This document shows positions 58,658 to 64,000 of a stretch of DNA of 64,000 nucleotides, piece after piece. The DNA is from Antilocapra americana (taxonomy: Eukaryota; Chordata; Mammalia; Artiodactyla; Antilocapridae), in the NCBI GenBank assembly GCA_007570785.1, contig ML662465.1:4785902-4849901 (forward strand), written 5' to 3'. The notes beneath the pieces were generated by a model. The model was given only the letters and a program-made list of their open reading frames with translations, made no database searches and was not told where the DNA came from. The position numbers and the translations under genes were made by a program. The first letter of the stretch is position 1, and every line of letters begins with the position of its first letter.

Positions 58658-60463
58658 CTGTCAGCGGGCAGTTATTATAAAAATGATGACTTCTCCCAGG
58701 TATGGGTTCCAACTTTAGCCCCAATTCCTTTCCCTCATGTCTGCCCGCTGCTTTCATAAGCAGCCACCACGCTTCACGCTCAGATCTGGAGAGTTAGGAG
58801 CTGCGAGATCACTGATAATGGGTGGAGCAGAGGTTGCTGAGGGGAGAGGTCACAGGGCAAAAGGATAAGGCACAGGTGAGAGGGAAGGAAGTGGAGGCAG
58901 CGAGTCTCAGAAGAGCAGTGTGATTCTCCAATATAATCAGTGAGTAAAGGACAAGAAAGGAAAAGTCAAGATCACAGAAAACATCTTTCAGGATTCAGGA
59001 AATGGTGAGCGTGCTCCTTATCTAAAGGAAAGGATATAGGGGAGAGGAAAGATCAGAGACTTTCTGTACCTTCTGGATATAAACAAAAATGCAACAAAAG
59101 ACTTCATGTTCTTAGGAATACAATGGTAATTGAAGTACCGAATTGTCATGTGAATGAAAGACCTTTAAGACAGTTCTCTTTTTGTAAAATGTGGTATTTG
59201 TACCATCAGCCATACAAGGACAAAATTACTTTTCTTTTAATAAATTCTTCTAAGATATATTAAAACAAATATGTAACTGCTAGATCAAGCCTGTGATTTC
59301 ACAGACATTATCACTTAGGGCAATGCTAAGATGAAGAGAGGAAGTTAACTAAATCATTTAAAGAAAACAAAATTCAAGATAATATAAAGGAAGTATGTAC
59401 ATGTTAAAAAAAAAATTACAGGTGCATGAATAGCTAACAGCTGGGAAACTTGGCCAAGGCTATATTCAACCCTCTTATACAGTCTGAATCTTGAGCTATG
59501 GGAGTTGGCGTCAGCACCTTGGAGAGTGGTACACAAATCACTGAGTCTCGGGGGCTACTGGGTTAACCCTCAACAGCTGCCTCAGTGACATTCATCAGCC
59601 TCTTGGTCATTACTCAAGGAAAGTCAAACATCAGAAGAAGCTTAATGGTTTTGTCTCTCACCTCTTGGCTTTTTATTTTTGATCATCTTCGATGCATTTA
59701 AAGCAGAAGACTTGAGTGGGGCTTTTTGAAGAGATAAAAGTCATACCTGCTTTCCCAAAGACTTTCCACTTTTCCTTTTCATTTCATAAGCTGTTGACTT
59801 CTTCCCACTTGATTTATTCCTGGCTTATGCTATGCTTCAGGAAAAGCAGCACCAACACCTGGCATGTTCCATGATTTGAAGACAAGGAAATGTCATCAAG
59901 AGAAGCTTAATGTTTTTTGTTTGCGGGGCATGAAAAACGGGGAGTTCTAAAGGTTAAAGTCAGAAGGTCTTTCTTGTCACCAAGGAAAATTCCAACCGGA
60001 ACTGAAAAGTAGGGATTATGGCTGAGGCCGCCGTCCTCCCACCAAAACTGTTCTCCCAGCATCCCTTGCTCTGAGGCAGGTGACTGAATTCTCTGTAACA
60101 GTGTGTAGGCAGAAGGGACGGGTACCACATCCACACCGAGGCTTTCAAGAAGCAGCTTATGCCTCGTCTGTGCTCTCTTTCCCCCTCCGCCCTCTGAGTA
60201 CAGGCTAAAATAAGGCTGTAGGGACTGATGGAGCCACGGAAGATGGAAGGAACTTGGGTCACTTAATCACCATATGGAGAGTGTGGGCAAGGCCAGAAAC
60301 ACTCGTCTTGGACTTTGCATGAATGAACATTGAACTTCTATTGTGTCTGAATCAGTACAGATTTAGGGGGTCTGTTGGCTATGACAACTGAATCCGCCCT
60401 ACCTAGTTTATGTGTCTGGCTGCCACACAGATTAAACAGGCCTGGCTTGCAGTGAGGTCAGGA

Positions 60464-60608
60464 AGAAGAGACCATTTTTTCTTTTTTTTCTTTTTGGCCA
60501 TGCCACACAGGAGACCTTAGTTCCCCAACCAGGGATTGAAACCGCAGACCCTGCATTGGAAGTATGGAATCTTAACCACTTGACCACCAGGGAAGTCCCA
60601 GAAGAGAC
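60464..60608 (-). mobile_element. CHR-type tRNA-Glu SINE with 9-bp TSD
   Basis: Reverse body 60473-60599: T-rich tail, 'tttttggccatgccacacag', 'ttccccaaccagggattgaa', 'gaatcttaaccacttgacca', 'ccagggaagtccc'. AGAAGAGAC flanks it at 60464-60472 and 60600-60608. Confidence 0.9.
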
Positions 60609-60639
60609 ATTCTGAGATTTTCCATTTACTCCCTCCCCT

Positions 60640-60835
60640 CTTGGCACAGTTAACTTAGTTCATCCTTTAGATAGAGCTCAAGAGCCTCTTTCTCCAGGAA
60701 GCCTTCCCTGACTGCAGCCAGAGCCAAGCCCACTCCCTCAGGCTCTCCCGGGACACAGCAAACATCACAGTTGTACTTTACCTCTGTTAGTGTGATGTTT
60801 TTTGATTAATGTTTATACTCCCATTAGGTTTTTAA
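60640..60835 (+). repeat. L2 LINE remnant
   Basis: 'ctccaggaagccttccctga', 'ctgcagccagagccaagccc' and 'gtttatactcccattaggtt' fit L2 in sense order. Confidence 0.65.
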
Positions 60836-60839
60836 GCAT

Positions 60840-60925
60840 GCATTTTTCAAAATTCACAGAATGACACACTACTGTATGCATTTTGCTGTATGCAAATTTT
60901 ACCTTAAAATGATCAAAAACAAATA
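60840..60925 (+). repeat. Old L1 3' end fragment
   Basis: 'aaaattcacagaatgacaca' and 'ttgctgtatgcaaattttac' then 'cttaaaatgatc' resemble the last bases of an old L1. Confidence 0.5.
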
Positions 60926-61070
60926 TTGAATTCTGGTGAAATGAAGTGCGTGCTGAAGAGTTCAGGGGTCAATTGTACTGATGTCTGCATCTTGGTTTGA
61001 AATGCATTAAAGATAGGTTGATGTAGAGACAAAAAGAAGGAGGGACATGTGGTCAAGCATATATACAGTC

Positions 61071-61285
61071 AGAGACTTCCCTGGTGGTCCAGTGGTTAAG
61101 AATCTTTCTTCCAAAGCAGGGGACGCAGATTTGATCCCTGGTTAGGAAACTAAGATCCCACATGCAGCAGGGTAACTAGGCCTCCGCGCCATAACTAGCG
61201 AGCCCAAGAGCCACAGTGAAAGATCTTGCAAGATGCAACTTAACGCCCAATGCAGCCAAACAAATAAATATTTAAAAAACAAAAA
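61071..61285 (+). mobile_element. CHR-type tRNA-Glu SINE
   Basis: 'gacttccctggtggtccagt', 'ggttaagaatctttcttcca', 'atttgatccctggttaggaa', 'gatcccacatgcagcagggt', 'acgcccaatgcagccaaaca' and a TAAA-rich tail. Confidence 0.9.
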
Positions 61286-61589
61286 GAAATAAATAATCAA
61301 ATGCTAAATGTAGAATCTAGGTATTGGGTATTATGGATGCTCACTGTATAATTCTTTCAACTTTTCTGTATTTTTAAAATTTTTTCCTAATAAAACACTG
61401 GGGGAAAGTTCAGTGAGAGTAGGGGCTCTGAGTATATTACCTAAATAAAATTATTCTGTGTACAGTTTATTTTACACTACTAATTATAGTGTTCTGTGAT
61501 TTGCTTCTATTTTTACTTGATACTATGTCATGGATGTCTGTCCACAATGACAGACAGAGATATGAAAGACAAAAAGATCTATAGATTCA

Positions 61590-62936
61590 ATGCAATTCCT
61601 TATCAAGCTACCAGAGGTCTTTTTCAGAGAATTAGAACAAATAATTTCTCAATTTGTATGGAAGTACAAAAAACCTCGTATAGCCAAAGCAATCTTGAGA
61701 AAGAAGAGTGGAACTGGAGGAATCAACCTACCTGACTTTAGGCTGTACTACAAAGCCACCGTCATCAAGACAGTATGGTACTGGCACAAAGACAGAAATA
61801 TAGATCAATGGAACAAAATAGAAAGCCCAGAGATAAATCCACACATCTATGGACACCTTATCTTTGACAAAGGAGGCAAGAATATACAATGGAGAAAAGA
61901 CAATCTCTTTAACAAGTGGTGCTGGGAAAACTGGACAGCCACTTGTAAAATAATGAAACTAGAACACTTTCTAACACCATACACAAAGATAAACTCAAAA
62001 TGGATCAAGGATCTAATCATAAGACCAGAAACTATAAAACTCCTAGAGGATAACATAGGCAAAACACTCTCCGACATAAACCAAAGCGGGATCCTCTATG
62101 ACCCACCTCCCAGAATATCGGAAATAAAAGCACGAATAAATAAATGGGACCTAATTAAAATTAAAAGCTTCTGCACAACAAAGGAAACTATAAGCAAGGT
62201 GAAAAGACAGCCTTCAGAATGGGAGAAAATAATAGCCAATGAAGCAACGGACAAACAATTAATCTCAAAAATATACAAGCAACTCCTGCAGCTCCATTCT
62301 AGAAAAATAAATGACCCAATCAAAAAGTGGGCCAAAGAACTTAACAGACATTTCTCCAAAGAAGACATAAAAATGGCTAACAAACACATGAAAAGATGCT
62401 CAACATCACTCATTATCAGAGAAATGCAAATCAAAACCACAATGAGGTACCACTTTACACCAGTCAGAATGGCTGCCATCCAAAAGTCTACAAGCAATAA
62501 ATGCTGGAGAGGATGTGGAGGAAAGGGAACACTCTTACACTGTTGGTGGGAATGCAAACTAGTACAGCCACTATGGAGAACAGTGTGGAGATTCCTTAAA
62601 AAACTGCAAATAGACCTGCCATATGACCCGGCAATCCCACTGCTGGGCATACACACCGAGGAAACCAGAATTGAAAGAGACACGTGTACCCCAATGTTCA
62701 TCGCTGCATTGTTTAAAATAGCCAGGACATGGAAGCAACCTAGATGCCCATCAACTGATGAATGGATAAGAAAGCTGTGGTACATATACACAATGGAATA
62801 TTACTCAGCATTAAAAAAAAATTCATTTGAATCAGTTCTACTCAGGTGGACGGAACTGGAGCCTATTATTCAGAGTGAAGTAAGCCAGAAGGAAAAACAA
62901 CAATACAGTATACTAACGCATATATATGGAATTTAG
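61590..62936 (+). pseudogene. L1 ORF2 C-terminal part, 448 open codons, 5'-truncated
   Basis: This stretch, 448 codons without a stop, is the C-terminal part of L1 ORF2p. It starts after the reverse transcriptase catalytic motifs, which are lost with the 5' end. Landmarks are [30 protein letters not shown] region at 62023-62052, [40 protein letters not shown], the cysteine-rich motif C-x3-C-x7-H-x4-C in [18 protein letters not shown], and [20 protein letters not shown]. The first ATG is accidental: a one-base insertion near 61600 shifts the frame relative to the L1 pattern, so RFNAIP is in another frame just upstream. With no endonuclease or reverse transcriptase core, it cannot move itself. 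Confidence 0.93.
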
Positions 62937-63131
62937 AAAGATGGTAACAAGAACCCTGCATGCGAGACAGCAAAAGAAATGCAGATGTATAGAACAGACT
63001 CGTGGACTCTGTGGAAGAGGGCAAGGGTGGGATGATATGGGAGAATGGCATTGAGACATGTTAATTATCATATGTGAAATCAATTGCCAGCCCAGGGTTG
63101 ATGCTTGGGGCTGGTGTACCGGGGTGACCCA

Positions 63132-63163
63132 GGGGGAGGGAATCGGGAGGGAGGAGGGAGGGG
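63132..63163 (+). other. G-rich polypurine tract in L1 3' UTR (G-quadruplex-type)
   Basis: Six runs of three or more G are separated by 1-5 bases ('gggggaggg', 'cgggagggaggagggagggg'). Such tracts are a known, recurrent feature of L1 3' UTRs. Confidence 0.85.
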
Positions 63164-63646
63164 AGTTCTGGAGGGGGAGCATATGTATACCCATGGTGGA
63201 TTCATGTCAATGTATGGCAAAACCAACACAATAAAGTAAAGAAAATTATAAAAAAAAAAAAAGAAAAGAAAGACAAAAAGACCATATTCTTTTGAAAGGA
63301 TCATGGATACACCGTTGTATGTTTAACTTTCAGACTACTGATGAACATTTGGGCTATTTTCATTTTTTCTATTTCTGATCATCTCCTGTGACAGATCTTT
63401 GAGCTTTTTTATGTTACCTCTATGTCTACCATGATATATACCTGCCTCCCTACACCCCCAGGCCCCCTAGTTGACCAGCACCCTCCATGAGCAAGAGTCC
63501 ACAAGTATAAGGAAATAATAAGAAAACCCTCACTTAGTTTTCCAGCATCATTTTCTAAAAAGATCGGATCAGACAAACCATTACCACAAGCACATCTGAA
63601 GTGTCAGAAGGCAAGTGATATTAGCATTAATTAACTATTCAATGAT

Positions 63647-63905
63647 ATTCATCATAGTGCAAGCATGCATGCGTGCGTGCTAAGCTGCTTCAATCGTGTC
63701 TGACTCTGCATGACCCTTTGGACTGTAGCCCTCCAGGATCCTTTGTCCATGGGATTCTCCAGGCAAGAATACTGGAGGGGGTTGCCATGCCTTCCTCCAG
63801 GGGATCTTCCAGACTCAGGGATTGAACTCATGTCTCTTATGTCTCTAGCATTGGCAGGAGGGTTCTTTACCACTAGTACCACCTGGGAAGCCCATTCATC
63901 ACAGT
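63647..63905 (-). mobile_element. Bov-tA SINE with 12-bp TSD
   Basis: Reverse body 63659-63893: 'gctaagctgcttcaatcgtg', 'tctgactctgcatgaccctt', 'aatactggagggggttgcca', 'ttaccactagtaccacctgg'. ATTCATCATAGT (63647-63658) and ATTCATCACAGT (63894-63905) differ at one base. Confidence 0.93.
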
Positions 63906-63977
63906 AGTACTTCAGAATTAGGGGAATCAAGTTTATAATGTAAATAGTTGTATTTGCACTGTGTAAATATCTTATCA

Positions 63978-64000
63978 GATCTTTCTAAGTGGCTCAGTGG
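63978..64000 (+). mobile_element. Start of a SINE cut by the window edge
   Basis: 'ctttctaagtggctcagtgg' is the 5' start of a Bov-A or CHR-type SINE that continues beyond the window. Confidence 0.6.

Larger units (their letters stand above)
61564..63281 (+). mobile_element. Young 5'-truncated L1 (ruminant type) with perfect 14-bp TSD
   Basis: The insert at 61578-63267 begins inside ORF2 and ends with a ruminant L1 3' UTR, an AATAAA signal at 63230 and an A-rich tail. GAAAGACAAAAAGA occurs at 61564-61577 and 63268-63281 without mismatch, which proves the insertion and suggests recent age. The insert's 3' UTR includes a G-rich polypurine run at 63132-63163. It points opposite to PRKCB. Confidence 0.96.

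Noticed and set aside
62096..62791. 231-codon open frame on the minus strand
   Set aside because: It is the antisense shadow of the L1 ORF2 segment.

Overview
The window is nuclear DNA of a ruminant, most likely a bovid (cattle, buffalo, sheep or goat; the sequence alone does not let me choose). The evidence is the dense load of ruminant repeats: BovB LINE fragments, Bov-A/BOV-A2/Bov-tA SINEs, tRNA-Glu-derived CHR-type SINEs of the cetartiodactyl kind, and a ruminant L1 3' end, on top of older mammal-wide MIR, L2, L1 and MaLR LTR remnants.

Only one host gene is supported: PRKCB, protein kinase C beta, read on the minus strand. Seven coding exons lie at 35779-35952, 20944-21035, 19079-19141, 13701-13839, 8657-8737, 8260-8367 and 2100-2240, in transcript order. 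All have GT-AG borders and compatible phases. Together they encode, without gap or stop, residues 356-621 in human PKC-beta numbering: most of the kinase domain from just after the glycine-rich loop to the last residue shared by the betaI and betaII isoforms. The exons for the regulatory half (C1A, C1B, C2, hinge, glycine loop) must lie beyond the right edge. The alternative betaI and betaII C-terminal exons must lie beyond the left edge; I found neither inside the window.

Layout: 1-2099 is part of the intron before the isoform-specific exons. 2100-21035 holds six exons with introns of 0.3-6 kb. 21036-35778 is a 14.7 kb intron. 35779-35952 is the exon with the catalytic lysine. 35953-64000 is 28 kb of an intron that continues past the edge and holds the largest repeats: a 2.6 kb BovB inside a MIR, a second BovB inside an L1 3' UTR, two MaLR LTR remnants split by SINEs, a tiny truncated U2 snRNA pseudogene, and a 1.7 kb young 5'-truncated L1 with a 448-codon open frame.

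The rest is intron. Its most informative content is the nested order of insertions, the target-site duplications (TSDs) that date and confirm them, a local duplication of a MIR-bearing segment, and a few sequence-composition features close to splice sites. All six recognisable BovB pieces point opposite to PRKCB transcription. I see no operon, CRISPR array, phage or previously undescribed gene system. The long open frames outside the exons come from retrotransposons or chance.
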